DNA from: Legionella yabuuchiae
Lineage (GTDB): Bacteria; Pseudomonadota; Gammaproteobacteria; Legionellales; Legionellaceae
NCBI RefSeq assembly: GCF_900640115.1
Contig: NZ_CAAAIW010000001.1
Span: 77,037 to 141,036, forward strand
Reading direction: 5' to 3'
DNA length: 64,000 nucleotides
The notes beneath the pieces are model-generated. The model was not told the DNA's origin, ran no database searches, and worked only from the letters and a program-made list of their open reading frames with translations. The translations under genes and the position numbers were made by a program. Below are positions 27,442 to 36,550 of the stretch, one piece after another (position 1 is the first letter of the stretch; each line of letters starts with the position of its first letter).

Positions 27442-27534
27442 TATTCATTGTACAAGATTATTGGCAACGCCAGTATAAAGGGTTCCTTTTGCCTTACTGG
27501 CTAGCATTCTCCTAGGCAACCTCTCCTAAGTTTT

Positions 27535-27975
27535 TTAATCCGTAATTATCCATTGCAATGTACCATGTTGTGACCAGAAAAAACTACCCACATGGCCAGT
27601 ATAGTCTGCATTTAAATGATGCAATTCAAGCACTTGACCCTGTACATCTCCGGCATGGAAAAAACAAAGATTTTGTTTGCTTCTTAGGGTAATTATTTTT
27701 CTATCTCCGCATTCATATGATAAAATCAGTTCCGGACCCATCATGCCTTGCGTCAAAGTAATGGGGTATGTGGTTGTATTCGCTGGGATAAAAGCTGGTA
27801 CGCTGGAGGTATATTTATAATATCCTGAGTTTAATGAATGTCTTAATAATTTACAGGTATGATTGGTGTTATTAGTAATGAGCACATTGAAATTTTCACA
27901 GTTATTTGATTCTGCATAGCTATACAGGCTGATAGTAGTCAAAATTGCCCCAACCATTAAACTCTTATTTTTCAT
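27535..27975 (-). CDS. Small secreted hypothetical protein, paralogue 2
   Basis: This 146-residue protein has a signal peptide ending near SYAES. It aligns along its whole length with the product of 21484-21908: ITNNTNHTCKL, SVPAFIPAN, TLTQGMMGPE, LSYEC, LRSKQNLCFFHAGDVQGQV and WSQHGTLQW all have counterparts. Four Cys are conserved in position. The two genes lie 6 kb apart on the same strand with other genes between, so they are dispersed, not tandem, duplicates. No known family is recognised. Confidence 0.7.
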   Translation of the reverse strand: MKNKSLMVGAILTTISLYSYAESNNCENFNVLITNNTNHTCKLLRHSLNSGYYKYTSSVPAFIPANTTTYPITLTQGMMGPELILSYECGDRKIITLRSKQNLCFFHAGDVQGQVLELHHLNADYTGHVGSFFWSQHGTLQWIITD

Positions 27976-28050
27976 TTTTCCTCAGCTTGATCTCTGATAA
28001 AGTCGGCGCATTATACTAAGTGAACTTTTACTTTACAAACAATTTAGGAA

Positions 28051-28174
28051 TATAGCCGTGATCGTTCAAAATTCGTGTTTTTAGGCGTCTTTATTTTTTG
28101 TCCTGTCGCATTTTAAAAATGCGAGTAATGGCTCATTATTCCCTTGCGAATTTTTTAAAATGCGAACGGGTATA
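28051..28174. mobile_element. Family A element, copy A4 (124 bp, right half deleted)
   Basis: The left end TATAGCCGTGATCGTTCAAA and the left interior are present, but the A/G-rich right arm is lost; the copy ends CGAACGGGTATA. It ends 54 bases before the ubiX start and therefore forms part of its upstream region. Confidence 0.75.
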
Positions 28175-28228
28175 GTTTAATACAATGATTTATAATGGCA
28201 GAATAAGTTACACAAAATAGCGACCCTA

Positions 28229-28801
28229 ATGACATCAATCGAACCTAAACAGCGTATTATTATTGGCATCACTGGTGCAAGTGGAATTCAATACGGCATT
28301 CGGCTACTAGAATTACTTCGTCCCCTACCGATTGAAACACACTTAATTGTTACTAAAGCAGCTCACCAAGTTCGACAATATGAAGTAGACATGAGTGCTG
28401 ATGAGTTAAGTAAACTAGCTGACCGTCATCATCATATCCATGATGTGGGTTGCTCCATTGCCAGCGGTTCTTATACGACGCTTGGTATGATCGTCGCACC
28501 CTGTTCTATGCATACCTTAGCGGAAATTGCTCATGGATTTGGGGGCAACGCACTGACGCGTGCGGCTGATGTTATCCTAAAAGAACGTCGTAAGTTAGTT
28601 CTCATGGTTCGTGAGTCACCTCTTAATGCCGCGCATCTTGAAAATATGCTTAAAATCACCCAAATGGGCGGTATTATTGCCCCTCCAGTGCCCGCTTTTT
28701 ACAATAAACCCCTATCGCTGGATGATTTGATTAACCATAGCGTTGGAAGAGTACTCGATCTCTTCAATATTGACGTCAATGTGGTTACCCGTTGGAAATA
28801 A
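28229..28801 (+). CDS. ubiX: Flavin prenyltransferase UbiX
   Basis: The 190-residue enzyme transfers dimethylallyl to FMN to make prenylated FMN, the cofactor of UbiD decarboxylase in ubiquinone synthesis. Family marks are the N-terminal flavin loop GITGASGIQYGIRLLELL, CSIASGSYTTLGMIVAPCSM (about 85-105), and RRKLVLMVRESPLNAAHLEN. The length is typical (189 in E. coli). It is cytoplasmic and stands alone; ubiD is not in the window. Confidence 0.94.
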   Translation: MTSIEPKQRIIIGITGASGIQYGIRLLELLRPLPIETHLIVTKAAHQVRQYEVDMSADELSKLADRHHHIHDVGCSIASGSYTTLGMIVAPCSMHTLAEIAHGFGGNALTRAADVILKERRKLVLMVRESPLNAAHLENMLKITQMGGIIAPPVPAFYNKPLSLDDLINHSVGRVLDLFNIDVNVVTRWK

Positions 28802-29185
28802 CCTGTTAATCTTTGTCATAGCAGTGCTGCTGTCATTTTTAAACGATTATTAGCGGCCCAACTTATTCGGTACGTAGATACCTTAGTTAGAGCACTTTGC
28901 TCCTAATCTCTGCTTCGTAAGAATCAATTACCAACCGATGGAGCTTTTACCAGTGTTCATAACATTTGGATTTTTATCAAACCCTATTGAATCAACTATC
29001 CAATCAGAACAAGCATAATTTTTTTCATAACGCCAAATCCGTCTATCGCATTGAGTCCGTTTAGGGACGCGTTTTAAGAAAATTTAGCGAGTAAAAAATA
29101 CTTATTCCGAAAACTTTTAAAGCGAGCAAGAAGGAGATTGCTCAACTATCAAATATTTTCTTCTTAAAGCATTTCTTTTTTATTT

Positions 29186-29217
29186 TTTTTTAGATAAGAT
29201 ACCTATTATCTAAAAAA
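29186..29217. terminator. AT-rich hairpin, bidirectional terminator-like
   Basis: The 12-base arms TTTTTTAGATAA and TTATCTAAAAAA enclose an eight-base loop, with T-runs in both directions. It lies in the 711-base non-coding gap after ubiX, just before DnaA-box cluster 2. It could end transcription or act as an easily melted AT-rich site. Confidence 0.5.
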
Positions 29218-29232
29218 ACCACTAAATACAAT

Positions 29233-29386
29233 TGTGGATAACTTTAATTTACCAATCCTTTTTTATTCGAAATATTAATAGTCTTCTCTCCCTAAAATCC
29301 ACGCACCCATTTATTTATTTTACTATTTTCCACCGTGGCTCACTTTATTCGTTATCCACAAAATCTGTGGATAAATCTGTGTGTAT
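29233..29386. promoter_or_regulatory. DnaA-box cluster 2
   Basis: TGTGGATAA (29233-29241), TTATCCACA (29352-29360), TGTGGATAA (29366-29374) and TGTGTGTAT (29378-29386) repeat the order of cluster 1, with offsets differing by only one base. A further GCGGATAAC lies at about 29409. AT-rich sequence borders it on the left. The remaining gap 28802-29512 contains no gene that I can support. Confidence 0.6.
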
Positions 29387-29512
29387 TTCCTTTAAATACT
29401 GATTTCATGCGGATAACTGCACTGCCTATCCTTTTTCCAAGCTGTTTTTGTTCTTATTGTATTTTGCTAACGGCGCGATAGAATTGCTGTTTTGAATTTG
29501 GTAACTAAATAT

Positions 29513-30424
29513 ATGGGCAAGCAAAATATCTGGTGGGTCGCTGGTATTGGAGCTATAGGCACTCTAATGGCCACCATGATGCATCAAAGTGGACAATCCG
29601 TTAGCCTACTCCTTAAAAATCAAGCCCAGCTCGATGGCTATAACGGACTACATCTTAGTACCAATGAAAACCAATATTACTGTATGCCGAACGCAAAAAT
29701 ACCCTCGAATCTTGAAGAATCCTCCATACATCAACTAGTCGTTTGTTGCAAAGCATTTGATATTGCTCCCCTCATCCAAAACCTTAAACCATTCCTCGCA
29801 GACAGTGCGATGGTGGTTCTAATTCATAATGGTCTTGGAGTAGTCGAAGAGATTAAAGCTATTTTACCTAATCTTAGAATTGTTGTAGGCATCAGCACTA
29901 TAGGGGCTTACGCAGAACGTTCTTTTAGAGTTCGAGCGTTTCTAGATGGAACACTGCAATTAGGCATTCTAAATGGGCATTTTTTTCCAGCAGAAGTTGA
30001 ACATCTTAAGACGACCTTTGAGCAAACGAAACTAAATACGCTCTGGCAGAATGATATCTATCCCTTAATGTGGAAAAAATTTGCTCTAAATTGTGCCATC
30101 AATATTTTTACAGCGCTTTATCAATGCAAAAATGGAGATTTACTGCAGCGACTGGATGAGATCCGCAGAAATACTCAGGAAATCACTGTGGTGCTTAATG
30201 CATATGGTGTTGAAATGACACAAGAATCGCTATTTAACACCATCATTGAAGTCATTCAAAAAACAGACGGTAATTATTCATCCATGTATATGGATACTAT
30301 GAATGGTCGGCGTACAGAACTCCCCTATTTGAATGTACAGCTAATTAAATTAGCTCAAGCCAAGAGTATAGCCACACCCTTTTCCTTAGAATTATTAGAA
30401 CAATTTCATGCCCAATATGGTTGA
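29513..30424 (+). CDS. panE: 2-dehydropantoate 2-reductase
   Basis: The 303-residue NADPH enzyme reduces ketopantoate to pantoate in coenzyme A synthesis. The dinucleotide loop GIGAIGTLMA is at residues 10-19. The catalytic Lys lies in MWKKFALNCAINIFTALY (about 185), and the C-terminal half is helical, as in the PanE/ApbA family. The ATG at 29513 places the Rossmann loop close to the N-terminus as usual; a TTG 21 bases earlier is possible. No other pantothenate gene is near. Confidence 0.85.
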   Translation: MGKQNIWWVAGIGAIGTLMATMMHQSGQSVSLLLKNQAQLDGYNGLHLSTNENQYYCMPNAKIPSNLEESSIHQLVVCCKAFDIAPLIQNLKPFLADSAMVVLIHNGLGVVEEIKAILPNLRIVVGISTIGAYAERSFRVRAFLDGTLQLGILNGHFFPAEVEHLKTTFEQTKLNTLWQNDIYPLMWKKFALNCAINIFTALYQCKNGDLLQRLDEIRRNTQEITVVLNAYGVEMTQESLFNTIIEVIQKTDGNYSSMYMDTMNGRRTELPYLNVQLIKLAQAKSIATPFSLELLEQFHAQYG

Positions 30425-30504
30425 GGTTATTCTCTTGAATTCCAATCAGTAAGGATACTAACGTCCATCCTCATGCACCTTAAAGATATATGATGAACGT
30501 CTTT

Positions 30505-30517
30505 TATCTTGGGTATA
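30505..30517. repeat. Solo end of family B
   Basis: TATCTTGGGTATA matches the right terminus of family B, without a left partner. It sits at the converging ends of panE and the acyl-CoA dehydrogenase gene. Confidence 0.4.
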
Positions 30518-30533
30518 TTATGGCAAGCCAAGG

Positions 30534-32243
30534 TCAGTATAGTAAGAGAACTCTATTGATCAGATTCATATGCCTTTCAAAGGTTAATGTTTCTTGAATT
30601 AAATATCGTTGCACAAAAAGCTCTAAGCAAGCTTTCTTTTCAGAAGGAGCCGATTCATCCTGCACTTCCCGTGCCAGAGATAAGGCTGCTAATAAGGTTG
30701 CCATGCTCTCTACAATAGCTTTAAAAGTCAACGTCTGTTCTTCAAGGGGTAATGATTTTAAATGCGCAAGTGATTGTTCTAACGCTTGTATTTTACCTTC
30801 AAAAACACTTTTATAGGACGAATCTTTGGGTTGTTGCACGCTTAATGCGCGTAGATGCGATAAGAAAATATCATCCACATGAAATCGATGTATATCTTTT
30901 AACACCTGCATCCATAACACGAAATGCGTGCCTTCCCAGTTTTCACAAACGATGCAATCTCTAAGCAATCTTGGTAATGAAGAAAAACTCTCGATCGTGC
31001 CATTACCCGCTAACACATCCAAGCAGTGATGTATGTTTTCAACCGAATATTTCGCGGTAAAATACTTATTGATGTTCGCGAGGGTTCGTAACAACAATTG
31101 TTTTTCTTGGCTCTGCTGGGACGTTGAAGAAGAATCGAAATCATCCTGTAAGCATGCCATGTGAAATACACTGGCAATCATTGCTGTGATATCCGCTTTA
31201 ATCGTGGCAAGAGATTCTTTAACTAAAGGGTAATCAATAATTTTATGCTCAAACGCTTGGCGATTAAGTGCATAATAATAAGCAATTTGATACGCTCGAC
31301 GTGCCATTCCCAACACAGAAAAGGCATTGAAAATACGCGATAAATGCAGCACATTTTCCATGACAAGATTAATGCCTTGTTCCAATTTCCCCATGGGGTA
31401 AGTCAATGCGTGCTCAAAATCAACTTCAGCGGTTGCCATTGAGCGCGTGCCAAATTTTTGTTTTAACCGTCGGATTCGATAATGGTTCGGGCTACCATTC
31501 GGCAACGTTTGCGGCACTAAAAACAAGCCAAGACCTTTTGTACCTGCTATGGTTTGATCAAAACGCGCCGTCATTAAGATAAGCTCGGCATTCGCATTAG
31601 AACAAAACCATTTTTCACCGGTGATTCGCCAATGACCTTCTTCATCCTGATAGGCATAGGATGCATTTGCGCCCACATCGGAGCCTCCTTGAATTTCGGT
31701 TAAAAATTGCGCGCCGGTAAAGTTTTCACGAAAAGAAGGTAGTGATAGTTTTTCAACCCATTCGTCATTTTCTTTTAAGTCGGAATGATGATTTAATATC
31801 CTCATCACCCCAGCAGAGCATGCTATTGGGCAATTATGACCTGCTTCGCCTGCATGAGAAGAAAGTATAAATAAGCTTAATGTTTTAAGCATCTGACCTG
31901 GCTTATTTAAGTACCCCATTAATCCAGATCCATAAATAATATCCCCTGCTTTTACGTACAAAGGATTATGATTCACCACATCTTTACGCTCACCAATTGC
32001 ATCGTATTGCTGTAGCCTTGGGAGGTGTTCATCCTGATTGTTTTCACGCACAATCGGCTCAAGTTCTTTAGCAACTTGGCTCGCAAAGGTTTGCAGCGCA
32101 TTTAAAAAATGAGTGTCCTCTGACAAATAAAAACAATAGGTATGCATTAAATTCGATTCAGGTCGTAGAATGTTTTCTTTAAGCTGCTTTTCCCATGTTT
32201 TAAATTGTTCGCGTGCTGTTTCATAAGCATTCATTTCAACCAT
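30534..32243 (-). CDS. Acyl-CoA dehydrogenase family protein (AidB-like)
   Basis: This 569-residue flavoprotein of the acyl-CoA dehydrogenase fold shows FLTEIQGGSDVGANA (about 178-192, substrate and FAD loop), WFCSNANAELIL, RRLKQKFGTRSMATAEVDFE, and the late CVCENWEGTH-like segment IVCENWEGTHFVLW, where AidB has its WEG motif. The long C-terminal helical part also fits AidB, a protein linked to alkylation stress, though true fatty-acid dehydrogenases of this length exist. The ATG 32243 follows AAGGA at six bases. It is followed upstream, 34 bases away, by the acylphosphatase gene on the same strand. Confidence 0.82.
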   Translation of the reverse strand: MVEMNAYETAREQFKTWEKQLKENILRPESNLMHTYCFYLSEDTHFLNALQTFASQVAKELEPIVRENNQDEHLPRLQQYDAIGERKDVVNHNPLYVKAGDIIYGSGLMGYLNKPGQMLKTLSLFILSSHAGEAGHNCPIACSAGVMRILNHHSDLKENDEWVEKLSLPSFRENFTGAQFLTEIQGGSDVGANASYAYQDEEGHWRITGEKWFCSNANAELILMTARFDQTIAGTKGLGLFLVPQTLPNGSPNHYRIRRLKQKFGTRSMATAEVDFEHALTYPMGKLEQGINLVMENVLHLSRIFNAFSVLGMARRAYQIAYYYALNRQAFEHKIIDYPLVKESLATIKADITAMIASVFHMACLQDDFDSSSTSQQSQEKQLLLRTLANINKYFTAKYSVENIHHCLDVLAGNGTIESFSSLPRLLRDCIVCENWEGTHFVLWMQVLKDIHRFHVDDIFLSHLRALSVQQPKDSSYKSVFEGKIQALEQSLAHLKSLPLEEQTLTFKAIVESMATLLAALSLAREVQDESAPSEKKACLELFVQRYLIQETLTFERHMNLINRVLLLY

Positions 32244-32277
32244 TCACTTTCCTTATTCAAGTCTAAATCCAAAAGGG

Positions 32278-32553
32278 TTATTCTGTCTTAAACCCATCAT
32301 AATTTTTCCACGGCATGCTTTCACGGATAATATCCTCTACTTGCGCTAACTTCGGCCCATGCTGTAGCCACTCATAAAATTTCTCAAGTTGCGACTCATT
32401 GCCACAAGCTTGAACTTCAACACGACCATCAGCCAAATTCCGAGCTATACCAACGATTCCTAACGTTTCAGCCTCTTCTTGCGCTGAGGCTCTAAACCAG
32501 ACACCTTGTACTCTCCCGGATATCAAGCATTTCATACAAGTCCTGTTCGTCAT
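32278..32553 (-). CDS. acyP: Acylphosphatase
   Basis: The 91-residue enzyme hydrolyses acyl phosphates. The active-site loop GRVQGVWFRASAQEEAETLG carries the phosphate-binding Arg, and ARNLADGRVEV the catalytic Asn. The length and the two motifs are diagnostic. It reads in the same direction as the acyl-CoA dehydrogenase-like gene downstream (34 bases) and faces the divergent monooxygenase gene. Confidence 0.93.
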   Translation of the reverse strand: MTNRTCMKCLISGRVQGVWFRASAQEEAETLGIVGIARNLADGRVEVQACGNESQLEKFYEWLQHGPKLAQVEDIIRESMPWKNYDGFKTE

Positions 32554-32638
32554 TTAAAACCCTCATTTGATAGATTAAATTTTCTTATAAAATCAGCTAT
32601 ATTAGTTAATAAATCAAGTGATTGTACAGGAGTACACC

Positions 32639-33787
32639 ATGAGGGTGCTGATTGTAGGAGCAGGGATTGCTGGTTTAACACTCGCAGGGCTGCTTAAACA
32701 GCGAGGGTTAAACCCTACCGTCATTGAGAAAGCAGCATCAATTGGGGATGTGGGTTATATGCTTGGACTCTACCCCACTGGGGCCAGTGTATTACGAGCG
32801 CTAAAGGTCTATGATCAATACCTTGAAGTGTCTGCTCCAGGAAAAAACTATGAGGCGTATAACATCGCAGGCGAAAAACTCAAAGACTTTTCATTCCAAC
32901 CCATTGTCGAACGATATGGACCCTATCAACTGATCACCCGCTATGAGCTTTTAAATCTTCTTTACCAAGCCTGCAAAGACTTAGAGATACGTTTTAATAT
33001 GCAAGTCTCCACACTTCTGCAGCACAAGAACGAAGTGGAAATTCAATTTTCAGACCAAAGCAATGGTATGTTTGATTTAGTGGTTGGTGCTGACGGCCTT
33101 CACTCAGCAATTCGTGATTTAATCTTAAACGAAGATGAATATCATTACTTCAGTACTGGCTGGGGCGGCTGGGTTTGGTGGTCAGATCTAGACACGCTTC
33201 CAAGACATACCATCCGCGAATATTGGGGCAAAGGGACTTTCTTTGGTGGTTATCCTGTTCGCGATAAAGTTGGACTAATTGCAGCCGTGAATCATCCTTC
33301 ATCTGAGGATGCTTTGCAAGGACAAAGTCGAAAACAATACCTCAACAACCATTTTGAATCCATATTTAGCATTCATCCTGAATTTTTAAAGGATCTGCCC
33401 CCTGACGATCATCCTGTTTTCTTTTGGTCGCTTAAAGATCAACGCGCTTTGAAATGGCATAAAGGTCGAGTTGTATTGCTTGGGGATTCTGCTGCCGCAT
33501 TTTTGCCTACGGCAGGTGTCGGAGCCTCAATGGCTCTGGAATCTGCTGCAGCGTTTAATGACATTTTGTCAAGAACGGGTGCGGAATTTATTCCTCATGC
33601 GTTAAATCTATTTGAAAAACGACGTAAAAAACGGGTTGAAGGCGCACAAAATGATTCTAGGCGCCTTGCAAAAATGATGTTTGTAAGCTCTGGGTTTAAC
33701 GCCTGGATGCGGGATTACTTTACTAAAATGATGTCGGTCGATTCTGTAATCAAAAGCATCGTTAAAGGATTCGACGAACCCATTTAA
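32639..33787 (+). CDS. FAD-dependent monooxygenase (PHBH-type)
   Basis: The 382-residue flavoprotein has the three family fingerprints: GxGxxG in VLIVGAGIAGLTLAG at the very N-terminus, the DG motif in LVVGADGLHSAIRDLI (about 152-166), and the GD motif in VVLLGDSAAAFLPTAGVGA (about 280-298). Such enzymes hydroxylate aromatic or other small substrates using NAD(P)H; the substrate here is unknown. The ATG at 32639 has AGGAG at good spacing; an upstream TTG extension is rejected. It is divergent from acyP. Confidence 0.86.
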   Translation: MRVLIVGAGIAGLTLAGLLKQRGLNPTVIEKAASIGDVGYMLGLYPTGASVLRALKVYDQYLEVSAPGKNYEAYNIAGEKLKDFSFQPIVERYGPYQLITRYELLNLLYQACKDLEIRFNMQVSTLLQHKNEVEIQFSDQSNGMFDLVVGADGLHSAIRDLILNEDEYHYFSTGWGGWVWWSDLDTLPRHTIREYWGKGTFFGGYPVRDKVGLIAAVNHPSSEDALQGQSRKQYLNNHFESIFSIHPEFLKDLPPDDHPVFFWSLKDQRALKWHKGRVVLLGDSAAAFLPTAGVGASMALESAAAFNDILSRTGAEFIPHALNLFEKRRKKRVEGAQNDSRRLAKMMFVSSGFNAWMRDYFTKMMSVDSVIKSIVKGFDEPI

Positions 33788-33845
33788 ATCCAGTTGAGTC
33801 GACTGCCACCCAAAAAGCCAACATAATGAGCAGGATAAATGCTTA

Positions 33846-33903
33846 AGGTTTAAAAGCTCTGTACATGACAAAAAAACCTGTCATGTACAGAGGTTTAAAA
33901 GCT
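33846..33903. mobile_element. Hairpin element G, copy G1, with perfect 13-bp direct repeat
   Basis: The core 33859-33890 (32 bp) is a perfect hairpin: CTGTACATGACA, an eight-base loop AAAAAACC, and TGTCATGTACAG. On both sides stands the direct repeat AGGTTTAAAAGCT (33846-33858 and 33891-33903), with the structure expected of an inserted element with target duplication. A second copy is at 51461-51491. It lies behind the monooxygenase gene and may also act as a terminator hairpin. Confidence 0.8.
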
Positions 33904-33977
33904 TATGGTTTGCTGCTAATAGAGAATCTTGTATCATTAAAGTGCTTTGCAAAAATTACCTTTGATCCAGTGTTTAG

Positions 33978-35741
33978 TTAATAAAACGGCCAGAAGAGCA
34001 TGATGAGTAAAGTTCCTATTGACGCGATGATAACGGTAAGCGGTAGGCCCATAAGCCAATAATCGGAAAATCGATAATTACCGGGGCCTAGGATAAGGGT
34101 ATTGGACTGATGGCCGACTGGGGTTAAGAAGGTGCAGGAAGAGCCAATTGCCACCCCCATTAAAAATGGATCGGCCGAAGCGCTCCAATCTGCAGCCATT
34201 TGCAAAGCGATGGGCGCAAAAATCAATGCAACTGCGGCGTTGTTAATGAGATTAGACAAAATCATAGCCACCAGGATTAACAAAAAAAGGTTGATGCCTA
34301 GCGGCATCGTTTGACCGTAATAATATAATGTCGTTCCGAGCAACTTGGCAGTACCCGTCGATTCCATTGCTTCACCCACCGGAATTAACGTTCCGATAAG
34401 CACAATTATCGGCAAATTAATACTGCGATACGCTCTTTCCAAACTTAAACAGCCCGTTATCACCGTTAAGACGGCCGCTGCAAAAAAGGCCACATCCACA
34501 CGTACCAAATTGAAAATAATAGCCAAAAGCGCTATGGCAAAAATCGTAATGACTTTTATGCTGGCTTTTTTTGAAAATGGCCTAACATGCTTTTGGTCTA
34601 AAAAAACACCATTTAGCGCTTCTAATATGTCTGGAGATATTTTAAACTCTGATTTTACTAATAAAGCATCCCCGGGTTTGAGCTTAAGCTCTTTAATTCG
34701 TTCTGTAACGGTCGTATTTCTTCGTGCTACGGCAATAATTTCAATGCCATAGCTTTCTGGAAGTTTTAATGCTTCAATAGGTTTTTTAAGTAATGGAGAT
34801 TGTGGCAATACGGTAATTTCAGATAAAAAGTGAGGCTTTGTCTTTGAATTTTTAATCTCAGGCCTGTATTCAGCACTAAGTTTATATTGATCGATTAACT
34901 CATTCACCGTCCATTTATCAGTTTCTAAAATAAATGAATCGCCAGGGTAAACTGTATAAAAACCCATGTTTTCACGAATAACTTCTTCAGCTCGTACCAT
35001 GGCCAATAATTCAATTTTGTCTTCATAATCATTCAACATCGACGCCACTTTTTTATTAATTAATGAAGAATTGGGTTTAACCTTAAGTTCTACTGTGAAT
35101 TTCTCAGTTGGTTTTTGTTCCTCCTTACCCTTAGGAAGAGGAATCAGCTTCCAGCCCCAATACGCGATAAACAGCACCCCAACAATTGCCAGGCCCAAGC
35201 CAACCGGAGCAAAATCAAAAAAGTAATAAGCTTCTCCAATATATCGTTTACGATAATCAGAAATAATAATGTTGGGCGGCGTTCCAATTAGTGTAATTAG
35301 GCCCCCTATCAAAGAACTAAACGCTAAGGGCATGAGCATCTGCTGGCGAGGGATGTTTTTAATTCTTGCAATTTTTAACGTAATCGGAATCATTAATGCC
35401 ACGGCACCGACGTTGTTAATAAAGGCAGAAAGCCCCACAACCATCGAACAAAGCGCTAGATTCTGTTTTGGAATATTCTTTTTTCTTAAGCGAATGTAGT
35501 TTGCTATTTGTGACAAAACGCCTGAATTCTCAACGGCTTTGCTAATGACAAATATGGCTGCAACCGTGATGACCGCGCTATGGCTAAAACCAGTAAAGGT
35601 TTTTTTGACAGGGATCAATCCGAAAAAAACGGTGAGCAATAAAGCAAGTGATGCTACTACGTCATAGCGTACAATATTAGTGGTAAACGCAACCAACGCG
35701 AGCACTAAAATAATAGTCAAAACAACTTGGTCGTAGTTCAT
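33978..35741 (-). CDS. SLC13/DASS-type anion permease with RCK_C domains
   Basis: The 587-residue inner-membrane protein has two membrane halves, residues about 5-205 and 395-587, each with a conserved re-entrant motif: NNVGAVALMIPI and GTPPNIIIS in the first, NNAAVALIFAPIA and TPVGHQSNTLILGPG in the second. The central part (about 210-385) looks like two TrkA-C (RCK_C) regulatory domains. This layout is that of the sodium:sulfate/dicarboxylate symporters related to YbiR/SLT proteins. Sulfate or another divalent anion is a likely substrate, but which one is open. Confidence 0.85.
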   Translation of the reverse strand: MNYDQVVLTIILVLALVAFTTNIVRYDVVASLALLLTVFFGLIPVKKTFTGFSHSAVITVAAIFVISKAVENSGVLSQIANYIRLRKKNIPKQNLALCSMVVGLSAFINNVGAVALMIPITLKIARIKNIPRQQMLMPLAFSSLIGGLITLIGTPPNIIISDYRKRYIGEAYYFFDFAPVGLGLAIVGVLFIAYWGWKLIPLPKGKEEQKPTEKFTVELKVKPNSSLINKKVASMLNDYEDKIELLAMVRAEEVIRENMGFYTVYPGDSFILETDKWTVNELIDQYKLSAEYRPEIKNSKTKPHFLSEITVLPQSPLLKKPIEALKLPESYGIEIIAVARRNTTVTERIKELKLKPGDALLVKSEFKISPDILEALNGVFLDQKHVRPFSKKASIKVITIFAIALLAIIFNLVRVDVAFFAAAVLTVITGCLSLERAYRSINLPIIVLIGTLIPVGEAMESTGTAKLLGTTLYYYGQTMPLGINLFLLILVAMILSNLINNAAVALIFAPIALQMAADWSASADPFLMGVAIGSSCTFLTPVGHQSNTLILGPGNYRFSDYWLMGLPLTVIIASIGTLLIMLFWPFY

Positions 35742-35955
35742 TTCATCACTAGAAAAAATAATTTTACCTCTATATTTAACCGGTTTTGAACGTAAGTAAA
35801 GAAAAAATAAGCATTTATTATTTGTGAGTTTAGACAGCTAATCGAGCATCCCAAGCCGTTTTCTTGCCCTACATCTTTCCTTCTTGTATAATTATGGTAC
35901 AGGAATTGTTTATCATTCACCTCGAGTGATCTTTAAAAAATACAAGGAGAGTATC

Positions 35956-36372
35956 ATGCAAGTCAAAGACGTTATGACACCTAATCCCAGATTCTTGCTT
36001 ACTTCAGCAACTCTAAGTGACGCCGCAAAAAAAATGCGAGAACTGGATACAGGATTTATTCCAATTGGCGACCAAAGCACTAACAAAATCGTTGGAACCT
36101 TAACCGATCGGGATATTGTGATTGAAGCGGTTGCCAATAAAAAAGCGCTGGATACCCCCGTAGAAAACATCATGCATAAAGGCGTTTGTTACTGTTATGA
36201 AACCGATGACATTAAAGAAGCCACCGAATGCATGAAAGATAAGCAAATAAGACGATTAATTGTACTTGATAAAGATAAAAATTTAACCGGAATTGTTTCA
36301 CTAGGGGATATTGCTCTTCATTGCCAAGATGAGTTAACCGGTGACGCCCTTGAGAAAATTTCCAAGCACTGA
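35956..36372 (+). CDS. CBS-domain protein
   Basis: The 138-residue protein consists of two CBS domains (residues about 8-65 and 75-130). Typical marks are VMTPNP at the start, TDRDIVIEAV, IMHKGVCYCYETDDI and GIVSLGDIAL. CBS pairs bind adenine nucleotides and sense energy state. ATG 35956 with AAGGAG upstream is clearly the start; longer frames are artefacts. A good terminator follows after 14 bases, so the gene is monocistronic. Confidence 0.9.
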   Translation: MQVKDVMTPNPRFLLTSATLSDAAKKMRELDTGFIPIGDQSTNKIVGTLTDRDIVIEAVANKKALDTPVENIMHKGVCYCYETDDIKEATECMKDKQIRRLIVLDKDKNLTGIVSLGDIALHCQDELTGDALEKISKH

Positions 36373-36386
36373 TTTAAAAGGATCTG

Positions 36387-36419
36387 AGCATCAACCATTT
36401 TTTTGGTTGATGCTTTAAT
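36387..36419 (+). terminator. Intrinsic terminator of the CBS-protein gene
   Basis: The ten-base stem AGCATCAACC / GGTTGATGCT has an eight-base T-rich loop and is followed by TTAATTTTATTT. Position and structure fit a Rho-independent terminator. Confidence 0.8.
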
Positions 36420-36550
36420 TTTATTTGCGCTTTAGACTTTCTAGGCTCAACCAGTTCTTTTATCGCAGTAAACCTAGTCCACGATCGTCCAATATTTCAC
36501 TTGTATCACAGGCGTCACTTACGGTACGCTTATGCTCGAATCAGGTGACC

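Noticed and set aside
27080-27515. Two overlapping plus-strand frames
   Set aside because: They are made from elements B2 and A3 and do not resemble proteins.
25205-29386. Calling the region a chromosomal replication origin
   Set aside because: DnaA boxes are few, no dnaA, rpmH or mnmG gene is near, and strand bias was not computed; kept only as a finding to test.
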